Source: Nocardia higoensis NBRC 100133
Lineage (GTDB): Bacteria; Actinomycetota; Actinomycetes; Mycobacteriales; Mycobacteriaceae
Length of the DNA stretch: 64,000 nt
Direction of reading: 5' to 3'
Assembly: GCF_000308595.1 (NCBI RefSeq)
Contig: NZ_BAGA01000077.1
Coordinates: 124,001 to 188,000, forward strand
How positions within the stretch are numbered: the first letter of the stretch is position 1; the number at the start of each line of letters is the position of its first letter. Of this stretch, positions 48,413 through 57,359 are shown one piece after another. A program made the position numbers and the translations under genes. The notes under the pieces were generated by a model that saw only the letters and a list, made by a program, of their open reading frames with translations, was not told the origin of the DNA and did not search any database.

Positions 48413-49797
48413 GACGTGTGCAGGGCGAAGCGCCCCTCGATGCCGACGACCCGGGCGCCGGTGAAGAACCGCAGCGTCTCGGCCGTGCCCTCCTCACCGA
48501 GACCGGACAGACCCCACGCGGGCCGCGGCGTCATGAGATGCAGACTCATGATCGTCGAGCCGTTGACCTTCACCTCACCCGCGCGGATCCGGCGCGCCAC
48601 CGCCAGCGCCCGCTCGAGGTCGGCGCCGCACACGTAGCCTTCCAGGCCGTAGGGCACGGCATTGGCCACCTCCGCCGGATCGGTGCGCTCGTCGTAGGTG
48701 ACGACGGCGGCGACCGGTCCGAACACCTCGTCGGGCAGATCCTGTTCGACCAGGGTCGGCGGGAAGTAGTTGCCCTCGGCCGGTGGCGTGCCGAACGACC
48801 GCGCGGGCATCCCGGCGACGGCCCCGGTCAGCATCGCGGTGTGCCGGGAGTGGATCTGCGGACCCAGGTCGGTCGCGGGATCCAATGGCGAGCCGATCAC
48901 CAACTCGCCCAGACGTTTTCCGATCGCGTCGACGATCTCGGTGGCGCGCGATTCGGGCAGGATCAACCGCCCGAGCGCCCGGCACCACTGCCCGTTCAGC
49001 GTGGTGAGCAGTTCCACCGCTATCCGCGCGGCGGTGTCGGTATCGGCATCGGGCAGCACGACCAGTGGATTGTGCCCGCCGAGCTCGAGTTGCACCGGCC
49101 GCAGCAGTCCGGCGCTGGCCGTGGCGATCGCTTTCCCGCCCGGCACGCCGCCGGTGAAGGACACCGCCTTGATCCGCGGATCGGCCACCAGCGCGGCGCC
49201 CGTCTGCGCACCGCCGTGCACGAGCTGGAACATGCCGGGCGGGACATGCGCCGCGATGACCTCTGCCAGCACGACGGAACTGAACGGGGTCAGTTCGCTG
49301 CTCTTGAGGATCGCCGGGCATCCCGCCGCCAGCGCATTGGCCACCTTGTGTGCGGCCATCGGCGCGGGGGCGTTCCACGGCACCAGGCACAGTGCGGGGC
49401 CGAGCGGCAGGCGATACACCTCGATACCGTCGCGGTCCTCGCGCAGAATGCCCGCCCGCACCTGCTGGGCGGCCAGCCGGAACGACCCGGCGACGATCAC
49501 GCCGAGTGGTTCGGCCTGCCGCAACGGAACACCCGTGGTCGCCGCGTCGAGTGCGGCGACGGCGGCCAGTCCCGGTTCCAGGGCGTCGGCGATCGCGTCG
49601 AGGACATCCGGGTCGACCGGACCGCCCGCGGCCGCGGCGACCGCGAGGCCGCGCTCGATCCGCGCCGCGGACGTGGCCACCGCGCGAACGGTCGGCGCGC
49701 CGGTGGCCGGATCCTCCAGATCGAAGCCGAGATCGACGCTGGGTGTGCCCCATTCGCCGTCGATGTAGTCCAGGACCGGGGGCAGCTCCACGTCCAT
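48409..49797 (-). CDS. Aldehyde dehydrogenase
   Basis: 462 residues; the ATG 49797 overlaps the acyl-CoA dehydrogenase stop by one base (TGATG). VPWNAPAPMAAHKVANALAAGCP, FTGGVPGGK, general base in LELGGHNPLVVL and nucleophile Cys in LNGQWCRALGR are present. The N-terminal ~90 residues are shorter and more diverged than usual. It is a second ALDH in the same operon and not closely similar to the product of 45850-47262, so it probably has a different aldehyde. Confidence 0.9.
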   Translation of the reverse strand: MDVELPPVLDYIDGEWGTPSVDLGFDLEDPATGAPTVRAVATSAARIERGLAVAAAAGGPVDPDVLDAIADALEPGLAAVAALDAATTGVPLRQAEPLGVIVAGSFRLAAQQVRAGILREDRDGIEVYRLPLGPALCLVPWNAPAPMAAHKVANALAAGCPAILKSSELTPFSSVVLAEVIAAHVPPGMFQLVHGGAQTGAALVADPRIKAVSFTGGVPGGKAIATASAGLLRPVQLELGGHNPLVVLPDADTDTAARIAVELLTTLNGQWCRALGRLILPESRATEIVDAIGKRLGELVIGSPLDPATDLGPQIHSRHTAMLTGAVAGMPARSFGTPPAEGNYFPPTLVEQDLPDEVFGPVAAVVTYDERTDPAEVANAVPYGLEGYVCGADLERALAVARRIRAGEVKVNGSTIMSLHLMTPRPAWGLSGLGEEGTAETLRFFTGARVVGIEGRFALHTS

Positions 49798-51068
49798 CAC
49801 TTCGCCTCGGCGGGTGCGGTGGTGAACAGTTCGTTGGCCTTCGCCTCGGTCACGATCCGGGCGACCTCGAGCATGCCGCGCTCGGCGGGGAAGGTCATCA
49901 CCAGTCCCATCGCGAGGTCGCGCAGCGCGCGGCCCGCCGCACCCTGCATCGACGCCGCCGAAGTTCCGCCCGCCTTCAGCGCCCCGAGCGCGACCTGGAA
50001 GCAGGCCTCGGTCACCGAGCCCTTGCCCAGCCGCCACTGCGTGAACACGTCCTGCTTGGACTTGAACGGCGGATCGGCGGTCTCGACCGTGAGCTGGTAG
50101 CGCAGCCACAGGTAGGCGGTCTGCAGCTGGCGGGTCATCTCGCCGAAGAGGAGCTGGTGCACGGGGGAGGAGGCGACCGGTTTGCCGGTGTCGGCGAAGG
50201 TCTTCGAGGTGGCCGCCGCGACCGCCTCGTCGTAGACGTTCTGCGCGCACCCGGTGTACGCGGCGGCGATGGCGAGCTGATTGCCGACGAAACTGCCGCG
50301 GCTCTGGGTGAGCATCTTCGGGAACGCGCCGGGCACCGTGAGTGCCTCGTCGTCGGCGATGAAGACGTTCGCCAAGCGGATGCCGTTGTTGGCGGTGGCG
50401 CGCATGCCGAGCCCGTCCCACGGCGCGCGGGTGCTGACGCCTTCCGCATCACGGGGCACGAAGAAGGTCGCGATACCCGCGGCGGTGTCGTAGCCGTCGA
50501 GCTTGGCCGAGGTGAGGTAGAAGTCGGCGACGCCGGTCGCGCAGCCGAAGGACTTCTCGCCGTTGAGAATCCAGCCGCCGTCGACCTTCGTCGCGGTGGT
50601 CGCGATGGTGATGTTGGCCGCCTCGGTCTTCACCGATTCGGAGGCGAAGTTCGCCAGCCACACCCCGTCGGCCATGCGGGTGAGCACCTTCTCCGCGAAC
50701 GCGGCCACCACCGGTATCTCCTCGGCGTCGAACAGTCCCGCGTCGATGGCCTCGAGCGGGAGCAGGCCGCGCGAGGCGCTGGTGTTGTGGAAGAAATAGG
50801 ACAGCGCGGTGGACGGACATGCCGTGCCCATCGCATACGTGGCGGCTGCCAGGTCACGCAGTCCGCCGCCCAGGCCGCCGAATTTTTCGGGCACGATCAG
50901 CCCGAGCAGTCCGGCATCCCGCAGCAGAGCGATATGGCCCGCGGGAAAGGTGCCGGTGGCATCTGCCTCGTCGGCCGCGGCGCGCAGGGCAGGTAGAACC
51001 GAATCCACCCGCTCGGCGCGCTCACGTTCGGCCGCGGTCATGTCTTCGACGAGTCGTTCACCGATCAT
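49797..51068 (-). CDS. Acyl-CoA dehydrogenase-fold flavoprotein
   Basis: 423 residues from ATG 51068, with GAGGGA ahead. Acyl-CoA dehydrogenase layout: helical N-terminus ending LLGLIVPEKFGGLGGGLRDL, middle beta domain WILNGEKSFGCATGVADFYLTSAK and GLGMRATANNGIRLANVF, helical C-terminus with a conserved SPVHQLLFGEMTRQLQ. The FAD-contact and catalytic residues cannot be assigned confidently, so it could also be one of the flavin monooxygenases of this fold (DszC/HpaB-like). First gene of the operon ACAD-ALDH-FAD monooxygenase-ALDH, with operator copy 7 in the promoter. Confidence 0.88.
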   Translation of the reverse strand: MIGERLVEDMTAAERERAERVDSVLPALRAAADEADATGTFPAGHIALLRDAGLLGLIVPEKFGGLGGGLRDLAAATYAMGTACPSTALSYFFHNTSASRGLLPLEAIDAGLFDAEEIPVVAAFAEKVLTRMADGVWLANFASESVKTEAANITIATTATKVDGGWILNGEKSFGCATGVADFYLTSAKLDGYDTAAGIATFFVPRDAEGVSTRAPWDGLGMRATANNGIRLANVFIADDEALTVPGAFPKMLTQSRGSFVGNQLAIAAAYTGCAQNVYDEAVAAATSKTFADTGKPVASSPVHQLLFGEMTRQLQTAYLWLRYQLTVETADPPFKSKQDVFTQWRLGKGSVTEACFQVALGALKAGGTSAASMQGAAGRALRDLAMGLVMTFPAERGMLEVARIVTEAKANELFTTAPAEAK

Positions 51069-51101
51069 TTGACTAGTCCCTCGATCCACGACGCACCTCT
51101 C

Positions 51102-51126
51102 GTTTCGGCTGTCGAAACACCGTCTC
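51102..51126. promoter_or_regulatory. Operator copy 7 before the acyl-CoA dehydrogenase operon
   Basis: GTTTC (51102-51106) N7 GAAAC (51114-51118) N3 GTCTC (51122-51126, one mismatch), 34 bases upstream of the ATG at 51068. Confidence 0.72.
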
Positions 51127-51179
51127 GCACAAGGTAACGCCATGCCGGGGGGCTCGCAAGGGGAACGCATGTCTGTCGT

Positions 51180-51196
51180 GTTTCCCCCAGGGAAAT
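51180..51196. promoter_or_regulatory. Operator copy 8 before the IclR gene (autoregulatory)
   Basis: GTTTC (51180-51184) N7 GAAAT (51192-51196, one mismatch), 23 bases before the IclR GTG start. A weak third half-site GTCGC follows at 51200-51204 with the same N3 spacing. Suggests that the regulator controls itself. Confidence 0.6.
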
Positions 51197-51218
51197 TCGG
51201 TCGCCTACACTGGCAAGC

Positions 51219-52004
51219 GTGTCCATCACAGAGTCCGAGAGCCCGAGCCGGTCGATCGCTGCTGTCGAGCGCGCGATGGACGTGTTGCTGCTGTTCGGCC
51301 GTTCCGGCCGCGCCGATCTGGGCGTCACCGAGATCGCCACCGAACTCGGCATCACCAAGGCCGCGGTGCATCGCATCCTCACCGCGCTGCGCAATCGCGA
51401 CCTGATCGCCTTCGAGCCGGCCACCCGCCGCTACACCCTCGGTCACGCCGCGATCGCTCTCGGCCGCGCCTATATGGCGCGCACCGACCTGCGCATCATG
51501 GCCGCTCCGGAACTGCGCCGCCTCGGCTCGCTCACCGGCGAGACGGTGACGCTGTCGATCCGGCGCGGCGACACCAGGATGTATGTGGATCAGGTCGTGC
51601 CGGAACAGGAACTGCGCGTGGAGGTCACCCTCGGCGTGCCGTATCCGCTCTACGCGGGCAGCTCCTCGAAGGTGATCCTGGCCTACCTCGACAAGAAGGA
51701 CATCGACGACTATCTGCGCAAGCAGGAACTGGTCGCGTTCACCGACGCCACGATCACCAGCCGCACCGCCTTGCGCACCGAGCTGGCGGCCATCCGCAAG
51801 CGCGGCTACGCCGTCTCGGTGGGGGAGCGCCAGCTCGGCGCCGCCTCGATCGCGGCCCCGATTCTCGATCACGACGGTGGCGTCATGGCCGCCATCAGCG
51901 TGTGCGCACCACAGTCGCGTTTCGAGCCGCGGATCGACGAATTCGTTCCCCTGTTGCTGAAAGCCGGGCGCGCCATCTCGGCGCAACTGGGTTACGCCGG
52001 ATGA
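51219..52004 (+). CDS. IclR-family transcriptional regulator
   Basis: 261 residues from GTG 51219. N-terminal winged helix AVERAMDVLLLFGRSGRADLGVTEIATELGITKAAVHRILTALRNRDLI (in parts, ~10-65), then the IclR effector domain with RYTLGHAAIALGRAYMARTDL, LRRLGSLTGETVTLSIRRGD, LGVPYPLYAGSSSKVILAYL and RKRGYAVSVGERQLGAASIAAPIL. It is the only IclR protein in the window, and the repeated operator lies before its own gene and before the surrounding catabolic operons. IclR regulators such as PcaU and PobR bind three half-sites, two inverted and one direct, as seen here. Confidence 0.92.
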   Translation: MSITESESPSRSIAAVERAMDVLLLFGRSGRADLGVTEIATELGITKAAVHRILTALRNRDLIAFEPATRRYTLGHAAIALGRAYMARTDLRIMAAPELRRLGSLTGETVTLSIRRGDTRMYVDQVVPEQELRVEVTLGVPYPLYAGSSSKVILAYLDKKDIDDYLRKQELVAFTDATITSRTALRTELAAIRKRGYAVSVGERQLGAASIAAPILDHDGGVMAAISVCAPQSRFEPRIDEFVPLLLKAGRAISAQLGYAG

Positions 52005-52014
52005 GCGCCGGGGG

Positions 52015-52722
52015 TCAGAGATCCGCCCCCGGCTTGAGTACGCCGAGCGCGGCGGCCACCAGCACGCTTCCCCAGATCGTCCACACATAGGGCAGGCATC
52101 CGTCCACGCTGCGCTTGATGGCATGTTCGACCTCGCTGGTCGAACCGGTCGTCATGAGAGCGCCGAAGGCGGGACCGAAGGGCCGCAATGTCATTCGGAT
52201 GCCCAGGCCTGCGGCGATCGCCGTCGCGTACAGCGCGATCTTGGCGCCCAGCCAGCGCGGCTCGGTCGTCACCCCGAACGGCTCGTCGACGAGGATCGCG
52301 TACAGCCCGGCCGCCGCCATGCCGGCGACCACCGCATACCGGATCGCGAGGTCGGTCCTGGCCACCAGCGGGTAGCTCCCGTGTGTGCGGTGCTGGATCA
52401 CCGTCAGGGTCAGCCAGCCCGCCGCGAACAGCCAGGTCAGCACCACCAGCCACCAGGGGAACAGGTCGTGGCCGAACAGTCGCGCGCCGTGCGGGTCGGC
52501 CGCCATCAGCGTCACGCCGCTGGGCAGGAACAGCACCAGGCAGATCTTCGGCGCCAGATCCAGCCCGCTCATGATCTTCAGCGCGGTCGATCGTGCCTCC
52601 GGGCTGATCTGCGGGTCGATGACATACCGGCTGGAGTAGAAGACGCCGAGATCGCCGCCCAGCCAGAAGACGAACAACACGATGTGCACGATGATCCACC
52701 AGCCGTGCGGATGCGGTCCCAT
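52015..52722 (-). CDS. Integral membrane protein, six helices, His-rich first helix
   Basis: 235 residues. About six membrane helices; WWIIVHIVLFVFWLGGDLGVFYSSRYVID starts the first (quoted in part). A histidine followed by W-x-GGD at the membrane face resembles CopD/DUF2269 or HemJ-like helices, in which histidines can bind haem. The family is uncertain. It has its own copy of the operator (52799-52823) and converges with the IclR gene, so it belongs to the regulon. A haem or quinone electron-transfer role would fit a Rieske-containing pathway, but this is inference. Confidence 0.7.
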   Translation of the reverse strand: MGPHPHGWWIIVHIVLFVFWLGGDLGVFYSSRYVIDPQISPEARSTALKIMSGLDLAPKICLVLFLPSGVTLMAADPHGARLFGHDLFPWWLVVLTWLFAAGWLTLTVIQHRTHGSYPLVARTDLAIRYAVVAGMAAAGLYAILVDEPFGVTTEPRWLGAKIALYATAIAAGLGIRMTLRPFGPAFGALMTTGSTSEVEHAIKRSVDGCLPYVWTIWGSVLVAAALGVLKPGADL

Positions 52723-52798
52723 ATCAATCCTTTACAAGCGAACGCGGCGCGTGGCTCGTCCTCGTGTCGCAGCCGGCCGGGGGAGCTCGGCATCTATG

Positions 52799-52823
52799 GA
52801 TACAACGTATCCCTATGAGAAAC
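52799..52823. promoter_or_regulatory. Operator copy 9, mirror orientation, before the membrane-protein gene
   Basis: GATAC (52799-52803) N3 GTATC (52807-52811) N7 GAAAC (52819-52823). The order is the reverse complement of the other triple sites, as expected for a minus-strand gene; the first two half-sites have one mismatch each. Confidence 0.6.
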
Positions 52824-53025
52824 GACGGGCAACCGGAAAGAGTCGGGTCACCGCCCCTCGGGCATCAGTCGGAGTGGTTGGCCGCCCAGCGGCGGGCGAC
52901 GGGCGCGGCCAGGGCGTCGGCCATGCCTCGGGATGGCGCACAGCCGGTCGCGGCGGTCGCCCACGAACCGACTCGCGTAGGCATGGGGCGGCGGGCCGTT
53001 CAGGTCCTCGAAACGAAGGACGTCT
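52824..53025. other. Gap upstream of the small basic gene, no gene seen
   Basis: About 200 bases between the operator and the small basic gene. Short frames cross it on both strands but none has a ribosome site with a recognisable product. It probably holds only the promoter of 53026. Confidence 0.4.
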
Positions 53026-53223
53026 ATGTCCGGCAAATCTCCCCGCAGCACTGCTGCGAAGAAGTCCGGAAAATCCCTCGAGGCAAAACGCGCGGACAAG
53101 AAGGCGAAGGCCGTCAGGAAATCCGAGGTCGAGTCCACCTTCGAGCCCAAGCGTCGCCGACAGGCTCCGCAGGCGCTTACATATAGCCGAAAGCTCTTGT
53201 CCGGCAACGACGTTCGTTGGTGA
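53026..53223 (+). CDS. Small lysine-rich protein
   Basis: 65 residues, ATG 53026 with AAGGA seven bases ahead. The N-terminus SGKSPRSTAAKKSGKSLEAK and RADKKAKAVRK is very basic. From memory, short proteins with the pattern AAKKSGKSLKEKR occur near cold-shock genes in actinobacteria, and here a cspA-type gene follows. The last ~25 residues may be beyond the usual family length. A nucleic-acid-binding or ribosome-associated role is possible. Confidence 0.6.
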   Translation: MSGKSPRSTAAKKSGKSLEAKRADKKAKAVRKSEVESTFEPKRRRQAPQALTYSRKLLSGNDVRW

Positions 53224-53417
53224 GCGTGCAGCTGCGCAGCGTGTCGGAGTGCGCCGCGGGCAGCGCGGACTTTCCGGCCCATCCGCGGCGTCGAAGCTGC
53301 GGTCGGCTCCGGTCGTTCGGAGCCCGATGTGCGGAATCTCCGTGGGTGTGGCATAGTGGTCCCGGAGACCGGGCTAAATCGAGCACGGCTCATCTACAGA
53401 AATGAAATTTTTTTAAC

Positions 53418-53621
53418 ATGGCTCAAGGCAGCGTGAAATGGTTCAACGGCGAGAAGGGCTTCGGCTTCATCGCCCAAGACGGAGGCGGCCCTGACGTCTT
53501 CGTGCACTACTCCGCCATCGGCGGCTCGGGTTTCAAGTCCCTCGACGAGGGGCAGCGCGTGGAGTTCGAGATCGGGCAGGGCCAGAAGGGCCCGCAGGCT
53601 CAGGACGTCCGCGTCATCTAG
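53418..53621 (+). CDS. cspA: Cold-shock protein (CspA family)
   Basis: 67 residues, a single cold-shock domain with RNP1 KGFGFI and RNP2 VFVHYS; it binds single-stranded RNA/DNA and acts as an RNA chaperone. The start [14 protein letters not shown] is typical. The bases before the ATG are GAAATTTTTTTAAC: a run of seven T and no purine-rich ribosome site, unlike other genes in the window. An ~190-base gap upstream could be a regulatory 5' leader. A strong terminator follows within 20 bases. Confidence 0.96.
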   Translation: MAQGSVKWFNGEKGFGFIAQDGGGPDVFVHYSAIGGSGFKSLDEGQRVEFEIGQGQKGPQAQDVRVI

Positions 53622-53635
53622 TCGACGCGAGTTGT

Positions 53636-53664
53636 AGGCTCCGCACCTTCGAGGTGCGGAGCCT
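53636..53664 (+). terminator. Terminator after the cold-shock gene
   Basis: Perfect 13-bp stem (53636-53648 and 53652-53664) with a TCG loop, ending in T and followed by TTCTCG; the best intrinsic terminator in the window. It may also serve the convergent TauD gene. Confidence 0.85.
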
Positions 53665-53702
53665 TTCTCGTTCCCGGTCGTGCAGTGCCGGAACGTGACG
53701 GT

Positions 53703-54662
53703 TCAGGAGCCGTGGAACGGCTCGCCTTCCAACGATTCCGAGACGCGGCCGTCCACGCCCTGTGGCACGTCGCCCTCGATGGTCACCCGGTAGAGCACCC
53801 GGTCGTAGCCGAGGTGGCCGGCGTCGGGGATGGCCAGGTGCGCGGTCGCGCGGTTGTCCCAGAAGGCCACGCTGCCCGGCTGCCACCGGAAGCGGACCGT
53901 GTATTCGGTGCGGGTGGCCTCTTCCCAGAGCGCGTCGAGCAGGTGCGAGCTCAGGCTCGGGCCCAGGCCGCGGATGTTCTTGGCCTTGCGGGTGAAGCCC
54001 GGGCTGACGAACAGCACCCGCTCCCCGGTCTCCGGATGTACGCGCACCACCGGGTGGAACGTGCGCAGCGGCTTGTTCGAGATGATTTCCGAGCGCGAAC
54101 TGCCCTGTGCGGCACGATTGTCGAAGGTGTGCTCGGCGTCGAGCTTGTCGAGGAACTCGCGCAGCTCGGCGGGCAGGTTCTCGTACGCCGCCACCAGGTT
54201 CGTCCACGCGGTGTCGCCGCCGTAGGGCGGCAGGATGTCGGCCCGCAGGATCGAGAACGCGGGCGGGTTCACCAAGGCGGTGACATCGGTGTGCCAGCTG
54301 TTGTCATAGGAGGTGCGCTTGCGTCCGTAGAGTTCGGTGTAGCGCCTGCTGTCGATGGGCAGGATTTCCGGGAATCCTTCGGGTGGATTCTCCTCGTACG
54401 GATGAGCGGGCGTGACTCTGCCGAAGCGGCGCGCGAATGCGATCTGCTCCGCGTGGCCGATTGTCTGATCCCGGAAGAACACCACCTTCCATTTCAGCAA
54501 TGCCTGCCGGATCTCGGCGATCACCGCGTCCGGAAGATCCTGTGCCAGATCGACACCGGAGATTTCCGCGCCGGTGTAGCCTGCCAGCGGATGCACGGTG
54601 ATCGAGGACGGTGCCGCGTCCGTGGACTGCACGGAAATCGGTTGTGCCGCAGCGGTTGTCAT
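53703..54662 (-). CDS. TauD/TfdA-family Fe(II)/2-oxoglutarate dioxygenase
   Basis: 319 residues from ATG 54662, the usual TauD length; GGTGGGAAAG is just ahead. Iron ligands HxD in SWHTDVTALV and the distal His in NRATAHLAIPD; 2-oxoglutarate-binding Arg probably in YDRVLYRVTIEG. Start PLAGYTGAEISGVDLAQDLPD is the family signature. Such enzymes release sulfite from taurine, alkanesulfonates or sulfate esters. It is divergent from an FMN monooxygenase, suggesting a sulfur-scavenging pair. Confidence 0.9.
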   Translation of the reverse strand: MTTAAAQPISVQSTDAAPSSITVHPLAGYTGAEISGVDLAQDLPDAVIAEIRQALLKWKVVFFRDQTIGHAEQIAFARRFGRVTPAHPYEENPPEGFPEILPIDSRRYTELYGRKRTSYDNSWHTDVTALVNPPAFSILRADILPPYGGDTAWTNLVAAYENLPAELREFLDKLDAEHTFDNRAAQGSSRSEIISNKPLRTFHPVVRVHPETGERVLFVSPGFTRKAKNIRGLGPSLSSHLLDALWEEATRTEYTVRFRWQPGSVAFWDNRATAHLAIPDAGHLGYDRVLYRVTIEGDVPQGVDGRVSESLEGEPFHGS

Positions 54663-54921
54663 CTTTCCCACCACCTGTTCTGTTCGGGATCGGATGTGGG
54701 TGCCAGCGTAGGCGGCGCCGACGGCGCGAACCCCGTTGCGATCGCTGAGATTGCCTACACGATTCATGAAGAGGAACTTCAAATGCCGCCTCGAAGCGCA
54801 TAATTCCGATCACGCCGATCGGGTTCGTTGCCCGGGCCGGACGCCGCGGCGCATTGTTGTTCCGACCCGCGACCGGAGATCGTCGCGAATGTTCTTCCGC
54901 ATGTCGAAACGGAGAGACGCC

Positions 54922-56238
54922 ATGTCCGAGCGCAGACTGTTCCTGAATGTCGGTGTGAACAGCACCGGATACCACGGGAACTCGTGGCTGGCGCCGGGGC
55001 ATCGATGGGACCGCTTCACTTCGTTCGACCACTACGTCGAAGCGGCGGAACTGGCCCGCGAGGGCACCTTCGACGCGGTATTCGTCTCCGACCACCCCGC
55101 CTTGCAGCGCGCCGCCACGAACAGGCCCTTGCACTCACTGGATCCGATCGTGCTGTTCACCGCGCTCGCGGCCAAGGTGCCCGACATCGGCTTCGTGATC
55201 ACCGCATCGAGCACCTACAACTCCCCGTACAACCTCGCGCGGCGGCTCGCGAGCCTGGATCATGTGTCGGGCGGACGGGTGATCTGGAATGTGGTGTCGA
55301 GCTTCAACCCCGACATCGCCGCCAACTTCGGCTCCGCGCCGCTGCCGGACCGGGCCGCGCGGTACCGCCGGGCGGGGGAGTTCGTCGAGGTGGTCCAGGC
55401 GCTGTGGCGCAGCTGGGACCACACCGCTTCCGACGCGCCCACCGAGCTCGGTGATCCACTCTGGACCGCGGACTCCGCACGGGCCATCGACCACGACGGC
55501 GAGTTCTTCTCCGTCCGCGGCCCGCTGAATGTGCCCGTCGGCCCGCAGGGGCACCCGCTCATCTGCCAGGCAGGCGCCTCGGAAGCGGGCATCGACCTCG
55601 CCGGCGCTCGCGCGGACCTCGTCTATGCCGGTCTGCTCGGCATCGACGCGGCCCGCGAATTCCGCGCGCAACTGAACGCGCGCGCCATCGCCCACGGCCG
55701 CGATCCCGGCGCCATCCGCCTGCTCCCCGGCCTGGTGCCCATCGTCGCCGAAACCACCGAGGCCGCTCTGCGCGAGCACGAACGCCTGAACGGTCACCCC
55801 GACGAGGAGTCGCTGCTGCGCGCCTTCGCCGACCGGCACGGGCTGCCCTACGATCCCGAGGCCGTGCTCATCCCCGAACTCTTTCCGATCGACCCGGACC
55901 AGCAGTCCCCGATCGGATTCACGAAGGCCTTCCGCGATCTGGTCACCACGGAGCGGATCACGCTTCGCCAGTTGGCCCGCCGCATCGAGGGCGGGCACCG
56001 TCTCGTGCTCGGCACACCGGCCGAGGTGGCCGAGCAGATCCTCGATTGGTGGCGCGCGGGCGTCGTCGACGGCTACACCGTCCAGCCTCCGACCCTGCCC
56101 GGCGATCTGCGCACCTTCGTGCGGGAAGTCATTCCGCTGCTGCGGGCGGCGGGTGCGTTCCCGTCGGCCTATCCGGAATCGACCGTGCGGGCTCGTTTCG
56201 GCCTACCCGATCCGGTGGCGGTGCCCGCCGCGCGGTAA
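54922..56238 (+). CDS. NtaA/SnaA/DszA-type FMN-dependent monooxygenase
   Basis: 438 residues, ATG 54922 with GGAGAG ahead. RLFLNVGVNSTGYHGNSW at the start, SSTYNSPYNLARRLASLDHVSGGRVIWNVVSS (in parts), RYRRAGEFVEVVQALWRSWD, GPQGHPLICQAGASEAG. The family uses FMNH2 supplied by a separate reductase, not seen nearby. The DszA/SfnG-like members open C-S bonds. It is a different member from the one at 24966 and divergent from the TauD gene. Confidence 0.9.
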   Translation: MSERRLFLNVGVNSTGYHGNSWLAPGHRWDRFTSFDHYVEAAELAREGTFDAVFVSDHPALQRAATNRPLHSLDPIVLFTALAAKVPDIGFVITASSTYNSPYNLARRLASLDHVSGGRVIWNVVSSFNPDIAANFGSAPLPDRAARYRRAGEFVEVVQALWRSWDHTASDAPTELGDPLWTADSARAIDHDGEFFSVRGPLNVPVGPQGHPLICQAGASEAGIDLAGARADLVYAGLLGIDAAREFRAQLNARAIAHGRDPGAIRLLPGLVPIVAETTEAALREHERLNGHPDEESLLRAFADRHGLPYDPEAVLIPELFPIDPDQQSPIGFTKAFRDLVTTERITLRQLARRIEGGHRLVLGTPAEVAEQILDWWRAGVVDGYTVQPPTLPGDLRTFVREVIPLLRAAGAFPSAYPESTVRARFGLPDPVAVPAAR

Positions 56239-56600
56239 CCGGCCCACCCGCCGAGGTCCGACTCGCCGGGCCGGTGTGACGGCCGGGTTCACCACGGATT
56301 CGCCGGCAAGGTCGGGCGCTCTGCCGGGCAGGGGGTCCTTCGTGTCGGCAGGCCTCGTCGCCACCGCAGCCGCAGCCACATTTCGGGTGTTGGCCTGGTT
56401 GTCCACGGGCTCGGCATCGGCAGGGCCGTCCGGCGCGCTGTATCGCGCCGCCGATCGGCTCCTGGGGTGATGATTGCGGTCGCGTAGCTGATGGGGGCGC
56501 AGCGTACCGTGGTCGACGTCCGGGAGCGCCGGTCGCGCGGCCGTGTGCGCGTTGAACGGCGTGACCGGTGTTGAGCACGTGAGCCGACGGGAGAGGCGCA
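56239..56600. other. Gap between the monooxygenase and the alarmone synthetase
   Basis: 362 bases. Open frames on both strands (for example 56153-56470 plus) are high-GC accidents with no ribosome site or known product. No strong hairpin was found. It should contain the promoter of the alarmone synthetase. Confidence 0.4.
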
Positions 56601-57359
56601 GTGGTGGCAGGAGAAGTTGGTGGCGGCGACCAGCGCGGGACCGACGACGACGCGATGATCGGCTACATGACCCGCATGCGGGACGATCTGACCCGCTTCG
56701 TGATGGAGTACGACTTCGCGGTGCAGGAACTGCTCACCAAGGTGACGATCCTGCGCCAGGAATTCCTGAATCTGCACCACTACAACCCGATCGAACACGT
56801 CACGTCCCGGGTGAAGTCGCCTACGAGCATCCTGCGCAAGGTGATCCGCAAGGGCATCGATCCCGGTCTGCCCTCGATCCGCGAGCACATCACCGATATC
56901 GGTGGCGTGCGGATCACCTGCAGTTTCATCTCCGACACCTATCGGGTGCTGGAGGCGCTCACCTCCCAGGACGACGTGCGCGTGATCGCCGTCAAGGACT
57001 ACATCGCCCACCCGAAGCCCAACGGGTACAAGAGCCTGCATGCTCTGCTCGAGATCCCGGTCTTCCTGTCGAGCGGGCGGGTGAACGTGATCGTCGAACT
57101 CCAGGTTCGCACCGTCGCGATGGACTTCTGGGCGACGACCGAGCACAAGATCTTCTACAAGTTCGACGGCCATGTTCCGCAGCGTCTCATCGACGATCTG
57201 ACCACCGCCGCCCAGACCGCGGCCGAACTCGACCGCAGGATGGAGCAGTTGCACACCGAGGTGCACGGTGTGGACGCCCGAACCATCGGCGCCCCGACCG
57301 ACATCGACGACGATGTGCTCCGGTATTTCTGGGAACACGCCAGGAACTCCGGCGCCTGA
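56601..57359 (+). CDS. Small alarmone synthetase (RelQ/YjbM-type GTP pyrophosphokinase)
   Basis: 252 residues. RelA_SpoT synthetase domain without hydrolase, TGS or ACT domains: VTSRVKSPTSILRKVIRKG, ITDIGGVRITCSFISD, YIAHPKPNGYKSLHALLEI, VIVELQVRTVAMDFWATTEHKI, all with the conserved catalytic residues. It makes (p)ppGpp from ATP and GDP/GTP. The start is GTG 56601 (GGAGAGG ahead); ATG 56655 would still leave the full domain. Confidence 0.93.
   Translation: MVAGEVGGGDQRGTDDDAMIGYMTRMRDDLTRFVMEYDFAVQELLTKVTILRQEFLNLHHYNPIEHVTSRVKSPTSILRKVIRKGIDPGLPSIREHITDIGGVRITCSFISDTYRVLEALTSQDDVRVIAVKDYIAHPKPNGYKSLHALLEIPVFLSSGRVNVIVELQVRTVAMDFWATTEHKIFYKFDGHVPQRLIDDLTTAAQTAAELDRRMEQLHTEVHGVDARTIGAPTDIDDDVLRYFWEHARNSGA

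Noticed and set aside
52998..53015. Further copy of the GTTTC-N7-GAAAC operator (GTTCA-N7-GAAAC)
   Set aside because: Only three of five bases match in the left half and there is no third half-site; not counted.
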